From positions 75,698 to 133,039 of the forward strand of contig JAOAEQ010000003.1 of NCBI GenBank assembly GCA_026416715.1: a stretch of 57,342 bases of DNA, in the 5' to 3' direction. Of this stretch, positions 16,963 to 25,047 are shown piece after piece. Made by a program: the position numbers and the translations under genes. Below the pieces are notes generated by a model. That model saw only the letters and a program-made list of their open reading frames with translations, made no database searches and was not told the origin of the DNA. Source of the stretch: a bacterium. Its GTDB lineage: Bacteria > UBP4 > UBA4092 > JAOAEQ01. Position 1 is the stretch's first letter. Each line of letters starts with the position of its first letter.

Positions 16963-18753
16963 CTATTTATTCTTCGATAGTTCAGCGAATTTGAGCATCT
17001 CTGCCGTGGCTAACGCTTCTTTACCCTGTTCTGCATAAATCTGGGCAAGTTGATAGTGGTACGCGGGTTTATTCGGATAATGTGCAATCGCTAATTTCGC
17101 TTCTCGTTCCGCTTCCGGATATCTGCCGATAGCCCGATACGCTTCCGCTAAATCCGAATGATAATAGGCGGTATTTGGATTCAGTTTAACTGCGAGTTCT
17201 AGATGTCGTATTCCCTGTTCAACTGCGTTCAATTGGAGAAGCGTATTGCCTAAATGTTGATGGTATTCAGAATTCATCGGGTCACAAACCAGCGCTGCTT
17301 TATATCCGGCAACCGCAGAAACCAGTTGTTTTTCTTTTAGTCGGGTCAGTGCAGTGTTAAAATAGAGTTGACCGAGATAAGGAGAATATACCGCAAAATA
17401 CCATACTCCAGCTAAGATAAGAAGAATAATACCAAAGATTACAAACGAAACTAACGAAGGTTTTTGAGGTTCAAGTTCAGATTGAGGTTTCGACGGACGA
17501 ATTGACCCAATATATACCCCAAGGATACAACAAAAAAGATAAAACAATTCAAGCGTATAATATCCGAATCCGAAAAAACCGTCGGTAATAAACGCGAACA
17601 AACTTCCCGATAAGGCATACGCAAGGTTCAATTCAGTTTTTTTCAAATACCTGAATGTGAAATACACCAGCGTAATCATTAATCCGATAAAACTTAAGAG
17701 CCCGAGTAAACCCTGTTCAACCCAAATCTGCAGGAATAGATTATGCGCATATTTCGTCTCGCCAACTCCGACCGGCTTATATTTCCCATACCGGATTGCA
17801 AAACTCCCGATACCGGTTCCAACGAACGGATGGTCGGAAATCATCTGTTTAGCGATATTCCAATATTGGAATCGTTCACTAACCGTGCTGGTTGGTTTAG
17901 TCAACCGTGAAGAGAATGTTTCCAATTTTTCCGATTGCAATTCCATTTTCGGAAATTGGGAACAGATTGTAATAAGAGCAATTGAGATGATAATCAAACT
18001 GCAAATCCAGAAGAGCTGGTTTAGATTGATTTGCTTTTTGAATAAAAATATTAGTGGAATTAACCCGAACATTGAACAAAGATATCCACCGCGGGAATAA
18101 GTAAATGCGAGTGCAGTCAGGAGAATTCCCGTTGCAATAAGGAGCAGAGTCTTTTTCCCAACTTGTGTTGAGTTTAAAAAGTAGTAAGTTGATATCGGGA
18201 GAATCATTGCGAGAAAGAGCGCATATACATTTGGATTGCCGAACGTTCCGATAATCCGATGTGTCTGCAGTGCATGGAGTATCCCTGTATAATACTGGGT
18301 AGAAATTAAATCCGGATTCTGCGAAATTAGTTGAATTGTATACTTGAACCCATAAACATATTGATAAATACCATAACCCGCTTCAAGAATTCCGAGCAGA
18401 ATCAATCCGTATCCGATAAATTCGTAAGCGGGACACTGCCGTGCAATCGGATAGGTTAGGGAACCAGATGAACTTAACCAATAGATAAGAAATCCGATGA
18501 ACAGATTTAACCAACCGAGCCAACTGCCGTTAAGATATACCGCATTAAATATCGAGAATGCACTAAAAATGACATAAATCAGAAAAGCCGTTGCGACCGA
18601 TTCCCATTTTCTGAAATAGTTTCTGGTCGGAATTAAGGCGACCGCTAAAATTATGAAAACGAAACTCTGGATGAGCACTTTAGACCAGAGATAAACTGCA
18701 GATGGAAAGAGAACAATTATAGCTAGGAAAATAACAAGCAGCGAAGCAATCAT
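16963..18753 (-). CDS. O-antigen ligase/polymerase-like membrane protein with C-terminal TPR domain
   Basis: The 596-residue protein has about eleven membrane helices (residues 1-450) with the Wzy_C/WaaL-type region: TFGNPNVYALFLAMILP, YSRGGYL, then FVGTGIGSFA and KYAHNLFLQIWVEQG with the conserved His. After another membrane helix (about 430-450), three TPR repeats fill residues 465-590. Such proteins ligate or polymerise surface glycans or glycosylate proteins in the outer leaflet of the inner membrane. Seven bases separate the start from the scpB stop codon, so translation is probably coupled. Confidence 0.82.
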   Translation of the reverse strand: MIASLLVIFLAIIVLFPSAVYLWSKVLIQSFVFIILAVALIPTRNYFRKWESVATAFLIYVIFSAFSIFNAVYLNGSWLGWLNLFIGFLIYWLSSSGSLTYPIARQCPAYEFIGYGLILLGILEAGYGIYQYVYGFKYTIQLISQNPDLISTQYYTGILHALQTHRIIGTFGNPNVYALFLAMILPISTYYFLNSTQVGKKTLLLIATGILLTALAFTYSRGGYLCSMFGLIPLIFLFKKQINLNQLFWICSLIIISIALITICSQFPKMELQSEKLETFSSRLTKPTSTVSERFQYWNIAKQMISDHPFVGTGIGSFAIRYGKYKPVGVGETKYAHNLFLQIWVEQGLLGLLSFIGLMITLVYFTFRYLKKTELNLAYALSGSLFAFITDGFFGFGYYTLELFYLFCCILGVYIGSIRPSKPQSELEPQKPSLVSFVIFGIILLILAGVWYFAVYSPYLGQLYFNTALTRLKEKQLVSAVAGYKAALVCDPMNSEYHQHLGNTLLQLNAVEQGIRHLELAVKLNPNTAYYHSDLAEAYRAIGRYPEAEREAKLAIAHYPNKPAYHYQLAQIYAEQGKEALATAEMLKFAELSKNK

Positions 18754-18760
18754 TTAATCC

Positions 18761-19423
18761 TCAAGATGCTGATTCAGGATTGGTTTGTTCTTCAGGTTGG
18801 TTAGAATTTCCGATTTCATCAGGTTTACGTTCCGCTTCCGGTTGCGTCTGGGTAAAAAGGTCTATTCCAGTTTCAGTTGAGGCGGGACCAACCGCTGATT
18901 CCGGAACGACTTCTTCAATGGTCGGTAAATCGCTTAAATTCCGTAGTCCAAAATGGTCAAGAAACTCTTGCGTGGTTCCATAGAGTAACGGACGTCCGAC
19001 AACTTCTTTTCTGCCAGTAACCCGAATCAATTTTTTTTCAAGTAAGGTTTGGATAACACCACCGGAATCAACTCCACGAATAGCTTCAATTTCTGCACGC
19101 ATTACCGGTTGCCGATATGCGATGATCGTTAACGTTTCTAATGCTGGTTTGGTTAATCTGAATTTGGTGGTAGATTGAATTAGTTTCTTGACCCACTCTG
19201 CATATCTTGGTCGAGTAGCGAGTTGATATCCATTAGCGATTTCAACCAGTTGAATTGCGCGTCCGTTTTGAGAGTATTCCAACTTCAATTCTGCAAGCGC
19301 CTGTTTAATGGTAGCCTCATCAACATCTTCAATAATCTGTTTGAATTTTCGGATAGTTAACGGTTCATCGGCAACGAATAACAAAGACTCAATAATTGGT
19401 TTAACTTCAGATATTTCGAGCAT
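18761..19423 (-). CDS. scpB: Segregation and condensation protein ScpB
   Basis: ScpB is the winged-helix kleisin partner of SMC-ScpA in chromosome condensation. The first 160 of 220 residues match it (PIIESLLFVADEPLTI, YQLATRPRYAEWV, LETLTIIAYRQPVMRAEI, RGVDSGGVIQTLLEK, GRPLLYGTT). The C-terminus is a disordered Pro/Glu-rich tail. ScpA is not in the window. No Shine-Dalgarno is seen; a TATAAT sits 8 bp before ATG 19423, pointing to a leaderless mRNA. Confidence 0.93.
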   Translation of the reverse strand: MLEISEVKPIIESLLFVADEPLTIRKFKQIIEDVDEATIKQALAELKLEYSQNGRAIQLVEIANGYQLATRPRYAEWVKKLIQSTTKFRLTKPALETLTIIAYRQPVMRAEIEAIRGVDSGGVIQTLLEKKLIRVTGRKEVVGRPLLYGTTQEFLDHFGLRNLSDLPTIEEVVPESAVGPASTETGIDLFTQTQPEAERKPDEIGNSNQPEEQTNPESAS

Positions 19424-19431
19424 AATAATTT

Positions 19432-19461
19432 ATTATATCCTATCTTGCAACATATACCCAA
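19432..19461 (-). promoter_or_regulatory. Candidate promoter of scpB giving a leaderless mRNA
   Basis: On the minus strand TTGGGT (19461-19456), 18 bp and TATAAT (19437-19432) lie just before scpB. Transcription would begin at about 19425, 1-2 nt from the ATG. Confidence 0.45.
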
Positions 19462-19483
19462 GCGCAACTCAGGTTTATTTAGC

Positions 19484-19513
19484 TTGACAATTATATCCTT
19501 TGAGAGAGATAAT
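19484..19513 (+). promoter_or_regulatory. Promoter of the initiator tRNA gene
   Basis: A perfect TTGACA (19484-19489), an 18-bp spacer and GATAAT (19508-19513) precede the tRNA 5' end by about 19 bp. Confidence 0.75.
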
Positions 19514-19531
19514 ATTATATGCAACTAATGA

Positions 19532-19608
<77 letters not shown>

Positions 19609-19621
19609 ATCGTGATCTGAG

Positions 19622-19655
19622 GCTGAATAATAATGATTATTCAGCTTTTTTATTT
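19622..19655 (+). terminator. Terminator of the tRNA gene
   Basis: A 10-bp stem (GCTGAATAAT / ATTATTCAGC) with loop AATG is followed by TTTTTTATTTT. It abuts the end of the minus-strand TrkA gene. Confidence 0.88.
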
Positions 19656-20308
19656 TAGTAGAATAACTCGCGAAACTGCTCGCGACTTGACGAAGGGATA
19701 ATTGCGATAATCGTATCCCCTGGTTTCAGTTCTGTTTCCCCTTTAGGTATAACCACCGTTCTTTCGCGAATAACCGCAATTAGAATACAGTCGTTAGGTA
19801 ATTGTATTTTTTGAATCTGTTTATTAACCACAGGTGCATCTTTTGATAGTTCTATTTTAACAATTTCAACATTTCCGCCTTGTAGTGAAAGCAACGGGAT
19901 TACCATACTCGAATCAACTTTCTCTTCTATCAAGGTATTAATAATTCGAGTACTATTTACCGTAACATCAATACCAAGCATTTGCATGATTTCTTCATTT
20001 TTCGGATCGTTAACCCGAGCAATAGTTTTTGGAATAAAATAAACAATTTTCGCCATCTGGCAGATAATCAGGTTATCTTCATCCGAACCGGTCACAGCAA
20101 CTAAGACATCTGCCCGGTTCATCCCTGTAACTTTTAAGGTCTCGAGTTCAGCACCGTCACCGAGTATAACCGTTTCGCCTAATTCTTCGTTTAGTTTGGT
20201 ATATCGAGCTGGGTCTTTTTCAACGAGGAGAACCTCATGTCCTTCTGCTAATAGGACTTTGGTTAAGTTATACCCTACCTTCCCTCCACCTACGACAATA
20301 ACATACAT
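19655..20308 (-). CDS. TrkA-family (RCK) potassium-transport regulatory protein, N and C domains
   Basis: The 217-residue protein has a Rossmann RCK-N domain (GGGKVGYNL near residue 7, acidic VEKD at the end of beta-2, VTGSDEDNLI) and a TrkA-C domain (about 135-217, VVIPKGETELKPGDTIIAI). RCK subunits bind NAD(H), ATP or c-di-AMP and gate transporters from the cytoplasmic face. No TrkH/KtrB channel is in the window; an APC permease lies upstream in the same direction, probably the regulated transporter. Confidence 0.88.
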   Translation of the reverse strand: MYVIVVGGGKVGYNLTKVLLAEGHEVLLVEKDPARYTKLNEELGETVILGDGAELETLKVTGMNRADVLVAVTGSDEDNLIICQMAKIVYFIPKTIARVNDPKNEEIMQMLGIDVTVNSTRIINTLIEEKVDSSMVIPLLSLQGGNVEIVKIELSKDAPVVNKQIQKIQLPNDCILIAVIRERTVVIPKGETELKPGDTIIAIIPSSSREQFRELFY

Positions 20309-20378
20309 ACGATTATAACATCTTCAATCCAAACCAAATGCTATGATTTAATATTGGATTTTTGATTTTTTCCTTTTT

Positions 20379-20798
20379 TTATTTCTTTTTTCCGGATATT
20401 TTCGGAAATAACGTTTCTTTTAACATTTCGGTTATCATAATGGTCGGGCAAACCGTAATAATCCCAATTTCTTTAAACGCAGCCGCTCGTTTCGGGTCAT
20501 AGACTCGCGCGATACTCCGATTAATGCCAAATTTCTCTTTGACAAACTGTGCTGCCATTAAATTCATATTATCTGAATTAGTTACCGCAATAAATGCATC
20601 TATTTTAGTTAATTCCGCTTCGCGAATAACCGCATCGTCAAGCCCATGGCCAACAAGGATTGTCCCTTTAAAGTTTTCATCGAGATGCTGAAACGCTTGC
20701 CGATTCTCATCTATAATCGTAACTTTATGTCCTTCAGCATCTAGCTGGGATGCTAACCGTGCCCCCACTCGACCACAACCTAAAATGACGATTCGCAT
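20379..20798 (-). CDS. TrkA-N (RCK_N) single-domain protein
   Basis: The 139 residues form a Rossmann domain: GCGRVGARLASQL near residue 7, acidic IDEN after beta-2, VTNSDNMNLMAAQ. It lacks the TrkA-C domain of its neighbour and ends in a Lys-rich tail. The pair resembles the two-gene ceoB/ceoC arrangement of actinobacteria, with this subunit shortened. It lies 70 bp upstream of the full-length TrkA gene in the same direction. Confidence 0.85.
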   Translation of the reverse strand: MRIVILGCGRVGARLASQLDAEGHKVTIIDENRQAFQHLDENFKGTILVGHGLDDAVIREAELTKIDAFIAVTNSDNMNLMAAQFVKEKFGINRSIARVYDPKRAAAFKEIGIITVCPTIMITEMLKETLFPKISGKKK

Positions 20799-20892
20799 AC
20801 ATAACCTTTCTATTTTATAAACTGCAAATTAAGTACATTCTATAATAATATACCAATCCCAATACCTATGTCCCAAATTGATGACTTCGCAA

Positions 20893-21528
20893 TTATTTCT
20901 CTAGTTTTGGTCGGTCGATGATTACCTCGCAATGAGCGCGTCGAAGGAGAACATCCGTAGTTTTGCCCAGAACCATTTGCGCCGGGTTAACCCGAGGACG
21001 AACGCCCATAACAATCATGTCTACATCATATTCCTTAGCGGAGCGGATGATTTCTTCCGCTGCAACTCGGGCACGTTCGATTTTCCGAATCGCGGGTAAT
21101 CCACGTAATTGAACAATCGCTTCAGCTCGGTCAAGCGCTTGTTTTGCTTTTTCTTCTTCTTTTGGCAACTTTGCTCCTAGCGGTAAAGTTCGTGGGACTT
21201 CAACGATATACGTTAACACAATTTCAGCGTTCTGTTCAGCGCCGAGCCGACACGCGAGTTCTACTCCTCGGTCAGAATATGAAGTTCCCTGTGTAGGGAC
21301 CAGAATTCGTTTAATTGCATCAACCGACCGTATTGCTTTAGCGACATCACGAGATACCATTGGCGGCGGATGCAGCATCCACCACATTATCCCGCTCAAC
21401 GATGCGGTAAAGAGCAGAGCGAGCAGCAATCCTATCCAGGAAAACGATATTTCCCCGGTAGACTGCGGGACAATCAATAATGATGAAACAAAATTAGTTG
21501 TGGTTTCGCTAGCAGTCGTTAATTGCAT
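20893..21528 (-). CDS. Membrane-anchored universal stress protein
   Basis: The N-terminus has one strong membrane helix (about residues 30-52, WIGLLLALLFTASLSGIMWW). Residues 70-211 form a UspA domain: RILVPTQGTSYSDRGVELA at its start, and MGVRPRVNPAQMVLGKTTD near the end, resembling the G-2x-G-9x-G(S/T) ATP motif but imperfect. Usp proteins bind nucleotides and often regulate transporters. It lies between the permease pair and the TrkA genes, matching a transporter-regulator role. Confidence 0.82.
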   Translation of the reverse strand: MQLTTASETTTNFVSSLLIVPQSTGEISFSWIGLLLALLFTASLSGIMWWMLHPPPMVSRDVAKAIRSVDAIKRILVPTQGTSYSDRGVELACRLGAEQNAEIVLTYIVEVPRTLPLGAKLPKEEEKAKQALDRAEAIVQLRGLPAIRKIERARVAAEEIIRSAKEYDVDMIVMGVRPRVNPAQMVLGKTTDVLLRRAHCEVIIDRPKLEK

Positions 21529-21545
21529 ACATTTGATTTTAAAAT

Positions 21546-21770
21546 TTATCTTTTTGATTCGGATGTGATTTTTAGATTATTTATTGCCCGATAAAACAGC
21601 CACATCCGGTATACCCCAGCTAGAAAAAACAATATTCCGATTAGAACACCGTACCAGGTTGGGACTTTCAACGATCGATAAATTAAAATCGGACCAAGTA
21701 TCGTTAAGATAATTCCGAATGCAATTCGGAAATAATCTAGCGTTGGAATACTAATTTTCTTAGGTGACAT
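21546..21770 (-). CDS. Small two-helix membrane protein
   Basis: Starting at ATG 21770, which overlaps the permease stop by 11 nt, the 74-residue product has two hydrophobic segments, FGIILTILGPILIY and GVLIGILFFLAGVYRMWLF. A TTG at 21782 would add four residues. No family is recognised. The overlap with the permease and the 17-bp gap to the Usp gene suggest an accessory subunit of the transporter. Confidence 0.65.
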   Translation of the reverse strand: MSPKKISIPTLDYFRIAFGIILTILGPILIYRSLKVPTWYGVLIGILFFLAGVYRMWLFYRAINNLKITSESKR

Positions 21771-23352
21771 TTTCTGATTCAATTAATGGCGCTCTTTTTC
21801 GGTCGCGTTCCGCGAGTGCATTTTTATATTGTTCTAGCAAATCGAATTCCTCTGCGGATTCGAGCACCTGTTTCTGTTGTTCTTCCCAATTACGTTTAAT
21901 GCTACCAAAAATTGGAAATCCTCGTCTTTTCCGATACCAAGCATAATAGATGAAACAGCCGAATACCCATAGTGGACCAGCAATGCGTCCGATTTCATGT
22001 GTTAGGACTACCATAACCAGAACTAAAAATACACCAAATAAACCTATCACTCCAAGAATCGGGAATTCGACCACCTGATGTTTTAATTTCAATTTCAGAT
22101 TTAATGGGACTTTATAGGGTCTTGGTGTATAAGGGTCAGAAAACCTAAGTTTTATTAGTGCAATAAAAACTAAAGTATAACCTAATGATGCACCAAATGC
22201 ATACATATTTCCTAATGTATCCAATGCATTTTTACTTAAGAACGATAATAATAATTCGATAATTCCGATACTAGAAAAAACCACAATTGTTCGAACCGGA
22301 GTTTTATATTTTGGGTGAACTTTATCAAACCATTCACTTATGCATTCCATTTTACTCATAGAATACGTTAGCCGAGAAGCCCCGACAATTCCACTGTTTG
22401 TGGAAATGAATAAAAAACATGCGCCAAGAATTGCAGTTAACGGTCCGGCAACTAATCCGATAAATGAGATATTACTCGCTAATTTTGCGACTGGATCACC
22501 GTAAGAAACTTCTGTCCATGGAAGAATACCTAAACTTAGAGTTGAAAATGCGGTTGCGAAAATAAAAACATTAAAAATAAGACTTAACGAAGTCCGAGGG
22601 ATAATTGTTGCTGGACGACGGGTTTCCTGTGCTGCCTGCGATATTGATTCTAATCCTACATAGGAAATAATCGCTAAGCTTGAACCGTACATAAAATTAT
22701 TCCAGCTTGGGAATTGAGTTTGCCAATGCCAGATTAGCATTTCCGGTTTCCACGTGAAAATGAATCCTACAACAATGATGATTCCTTCTACAACAATTCC
22801 GAAAACACCAAGAATTTCATTCAATAACGATGATTCGCGAATCCCTTTAATATTTAGCCAGATTAATATTACAATTAAGAGAAGAGCTTCTAAACACCAT
22901 ATTGGATTCAAATTGGTAAATTGACCGAAAGAAATATTTAGGTCGCGGATGGCTGGGAAAAAGAAGTTGATGTAACCTGCGGTTCCGGTAGCGAATAGGG
23001 CAATATCAATAGTATAGTCTAATAGCAAAGCACTTCCTGCCACAAATCCCCAGAAATCACCGAGACCACGTAAGGTAAAATACTGTCCACCTCCAGCAAC
23101 GGGATATGCAGACGCAAGTTCAGTATAAGCTAAACCGATAAGGATATAGACAAGTCCGGCTACGGCAAATGCGATATTAGTTGCGCCTTGTGCAGCTGCC
23201 ATAACGATACCGAGTGCAACATAAATATCTGCGCCGACATCAGCATACCCCCACATGAACGAACCCCACACGCTTACATTCCGCCGGAGTTCGGGTTGAG
23301 GAAATTGATGATTAGAACTGGTAGCAGGCGTATCGCTAGATTCACCAACCAT
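21760..23352 (-). CDS. APC-superfamily permease (amino acid or cation)
   Basis: The 530-residue protein has about twelve membrane helices and the APC signatures WGYADVGADIYVALG (helix 1), AYTELASAYPVAGGGQYF (helix 2) and SYVGLESISQAAQETRRPA. It ends in a charged cytoplasmic tail with EEFDLLEQYKNALAERDRKR. APC proteins carry amino acids, polyamines or, as in KimA, potassium. The downstream Usp and two TrkA genes make a regulated K+ or amino-acid transporter plausible, but the substrate cannot be read from sequence. No Shine-Dalgarno precedes ATG 23352. Confidence 0.85.
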   Translation of the reverse strand: MVGESSDTPATSSNHQFPQPELRRNVSVWGSFMWGYADVGADIYVALGIVMAAAQGATNIAFAVAGLVYILIGLAYTELASAYPVAGGGQYFTLRGLGDFWGFVAGSALLLDYTIDIALFATGTAGYINFFFPAIRDLNISFGQFTNLNPIWCLEALLLIVILIWLNIKGIRESSLLNEILGVFGIVVEGIIIVVGFIFTWKPEMLIWHWQTQFPSWNNFMYGSSLAIISYVGLESISQAAQETRRPATIIPRTSLSLIFNVFIFATAFSTLSLGILPWTEVSYGDPVAKLASNISFIGLVAGPLTAILGACFLFISTNSGIVGASRLTYSMSKMECISEWFDKVHPKYKTPVRTIVVFSSIGIIELLLSFLSKNALDTLGNMYAFGASLGYTLVFIALIKLRFSDPYTPRPYKVPLNLKLKLKHQVVEFPILGVIGLFGVFLVLVMVVLTHEIGRIAGPLWVFGCFIYYAWYRKRRGFPIFGSIKRNWEEQQKQVLESAEEFDLLEQYKNALAERDRKRAPLIESENVT

Positions 23353-23382
23353 ATTGAGTTTAACCGGTAATTTGAAACTTTT

Positions 23383-23718
23383 CTAAAATCCTTTTTTTAC
23401 GAAAACGAGAATCGTTGCACAAACCAACCACACTAATAGGGATAGTAAAATACTCGGAAGTATTTTAAACCGATAGCTGCACCAATATAAGGTTGACGCA
23501 AATGCTATCCAGACCGGAATCGCCCAGAAACTCCAGATAATCGTTTCCCGCATTCGGTCGCCATTGCCGTTGCTTCCTAAAAAAAAGAATGTCGGAAGGC
23601 TAATGATTGGAAAAAATAGGAGCAATCCAGCAAGATAACTCAATTTCGTCTGGGAAAGCCATAGAATCAAACCAATAAATGCGCCGCCAATGACCGCTTT
23701 GATTAAAATTTGAGTCAT
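23383..23718 (-). CDS. glpM: GlpM-like (DUF3147) membrane protein
   Basis: The protein of about 111 residues has four membrane helices and matches GlpM: TQILIKAVIGGAFIGLI, LSYLAGLLLFFPIISLPTF, then RMRETIIWSFWAIPVW. GlpM is a small inner-membrane protein linked to alginate and membrane stress in pseudomonads; its action is unclear. The frame is open from ATG 23739, but a -10 box ends 1 bp from that codon, so ATG 23718 is preferred. Confidence 0.75.
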   Translation of the reverse strand: MTQILIKAVIGGAFIGLILWLSQTKLSYLAGLLLFFPIISLPTFFFLGSNGNGDRMRETIIWSFWAIPVWIAFASTLYWCSYRFKILPSILLSLLVWLVCATILVFVKKGF

Positions 23719-23740
23719 AAACAATATTGTAACATACATT

Positions 23741-23749
23741 ATTATACCA
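23741..23749 (-). promoter_or_regulatory. Extended -10 promoter of glpM
   Basis: On the minus strand the sequence reads TGGTATAAT (23749-23741), a perfect extended -10 element. It would start transcription near 23734. Confidence 0.5.
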
Positions 23750-24347
23750 TAATTTTAACCTTATAGATTAAATCACATCACGGTTTTATTTTAGGAACCG
23801 AATGATAATCAATCTCCTAGGAGATATATTGACCATTTTTAAATGTAATGATGTACTAAGGGTTTCCTTGAAGTTGAAGTGAAGTAGAGTTAAGGCACTA
23901 CGCAATAACCTTGATTATTTCCCATTATTCATTCTCATGAAAAATATAATAAAATAGCACTCCTATGAAAATAATAAGGTTGCAGTTACTTTTGGTATTT
24001 TAACGATTATCATGAAATAGTCCGGGGAATCTCCTCGCTATGTTTCTCGCTTTGAAAAACCACAAAACAAGACATTGAAATTGTGATTGAAGAAAAACCA
24101 AGTTTCGATTCCATGTCAGGCGCATATTTTTCGTTGACGGCAACAGTTAAGTTCGATACCCAGATTTATACCGGTAATGCATTATCAGGGTGGGAAAAAT
24201 ACAGTGCCATTTTTCCGACTGATCCTTCAAAATTTTTCATTCAAATAATCCTTTGTGGAAAATAAATCCGTAGTTACTCTATCACGGCATAGGTATCCGT
24301 CAGAAGTTAAGTTATACTTAAATATTTCAAAAAATATTAAATAATAC
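23750..24347. other. Gene-poor stretch with palindrome and an ORF fragment
   Basis: Most of this 600-bp stretch is non-coding. A perfect 14-bp palindrome ATCTCCTAGGAGAT lies at 23812-23825. On the plus strand 24056-24265 is an open frame giving IEIVIEEKPSFDSMSGAYF and more protein-like sequence, but it has no start context or Shine-Dalgarno and its upstream frame is closed; it may be the tail of a decayed gene. Confidence 0.35.
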
Positions 24348-24376
24348 TTGACAAACATCTTTTTGTGGTGTATACT
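24348..24376 (+). promoter_or_regulatory. Near-consensus promoter of the HTH-cupin operon
   Basis: Perfect TTGACA (24348-24353), 17-bp spacer and TATACT (24371-24376). Transcription should begin near 24383, leaving a leader of about 17 nt that contains GAAAGGT as ribosome site. It is one of the best promoters in the window. Confidence 0.8.
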
Positions 24377-24399
24377 ATTTGGTGAAAGGTAGAAATACA

Positions 24400-24951
24400 A
24401 TGAAACTAGTTGGAGTTAATATAAAGCGATATCGGGAAGAGCGGCAAATCACTTTACGCGATTTAGCGAGCAAATTGAACGTCAGCGCAAGTTTCTTATC
24501 ACAGGTTGAAACCGGAAAAGCATCGCCGTCATTATCAACCTTAAAGAACATTGCCGATGCGTTACACACCACGGTAGGGAGTTTAATCGGTGAAACAGAA
24601 CCTACGGCGACCCAACCAGTCGTTCGTGAGAAGGAACGCAAATCGCTCAAACAGTTAGGGAAAGGGATTAAATTATATTTATTAACTTCACCGGATCCGA
24701 ATAAACAGATGGAACCGTTATTGTTTAAACTGGATAAAGAGGCTAATTCCGGAGAAGCGTCATATCGCCATTTTGGTCAAGAGTTTGTTTTGGTTTTGAA
24801 AGGAACATTGGAAATCACACTCAATGAGAGCAAGTATATTTTGAAAAAAGGAGATAGTATTTATTTTAATTCCAGTATTCCGCATCTGTTTCGAAATGTC
24901 TCTAAAGGGACTACTGAAGCACTATGGGTGGTAACCCCACCAACTTTTTAA
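24400..24951 (+). CDS. XRE-family HTH regulator with C-terminal cupin domain
   Basis: An N-terminal XRE helix-turn-helix (residues 5-60: ITLRDLASKLNVSASFLSQ, GKASPSLSTLKNIADAL) is joined to a cupin domain (about 105-180: FGQEFVLVLKGTLEITLN, LKKGDSIYFNSSIPHLFRN). Regulators of this design sense small molecules such as amines, amino acids or phosphonates through the cupin and control adjacent catabolic genes. GAAAGGT at 24384-24390 favours ATG 24400. The three-gene M20/acetate-kinase-like cluster begins 96 bp downstream and is the likely target. Confidence 0.9.
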   Translation: MKLVGVNIKRYREERQITLRDLASKLNVSASFLSQVETGKASPSLSTLKNIADALHTTVGSLIGETEPTATQPVVREKERKSLKQLGKGIKLYLLTSPDPNKQMEPLLFKLDKEANSGEASYRHFGQEFVLVLKGTLEITLNESKYILKKGDSIYFNSSIPHLFRNVSKGTTEALWVVTPPTF

Positions 24952-24953
24952 GT

Positions 24954-25027
24954 GCAGTAAACTGCTCTATTTTTTTATACGCTATGTTAATTATTACTTA
25001 ATATAGTTAATTTATATAAAACTAACT
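24954..25027 (+). promoter_or_regulatory. Possible attenuator and operator between regulator and downstream genes
   Basis: A short stem GCAG-TAAA-CTGC (24954-24965) followed by a T7 run (24970-24976) could stop part of the transcripts. Behind it a 10-bp arm dyad (8 of 10 matching) spans 25005-25027, just before the GGGAGGT ribosome site of the next gene. Its position suits binding by the HTH-cupin protein; both roles are inferred. Confidence 0.35.
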
Positions 25028-25047
25028 AGTAATGGGAGGTAACAGGT

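Noticed and set aside
24056-24265. Plus-strand ORF as a real gene
   Set aside because: The sequence looks protein-like, but the upstream frame closes at once, there is no start context, and no family could be recognised. Kept only as a possible remnant.
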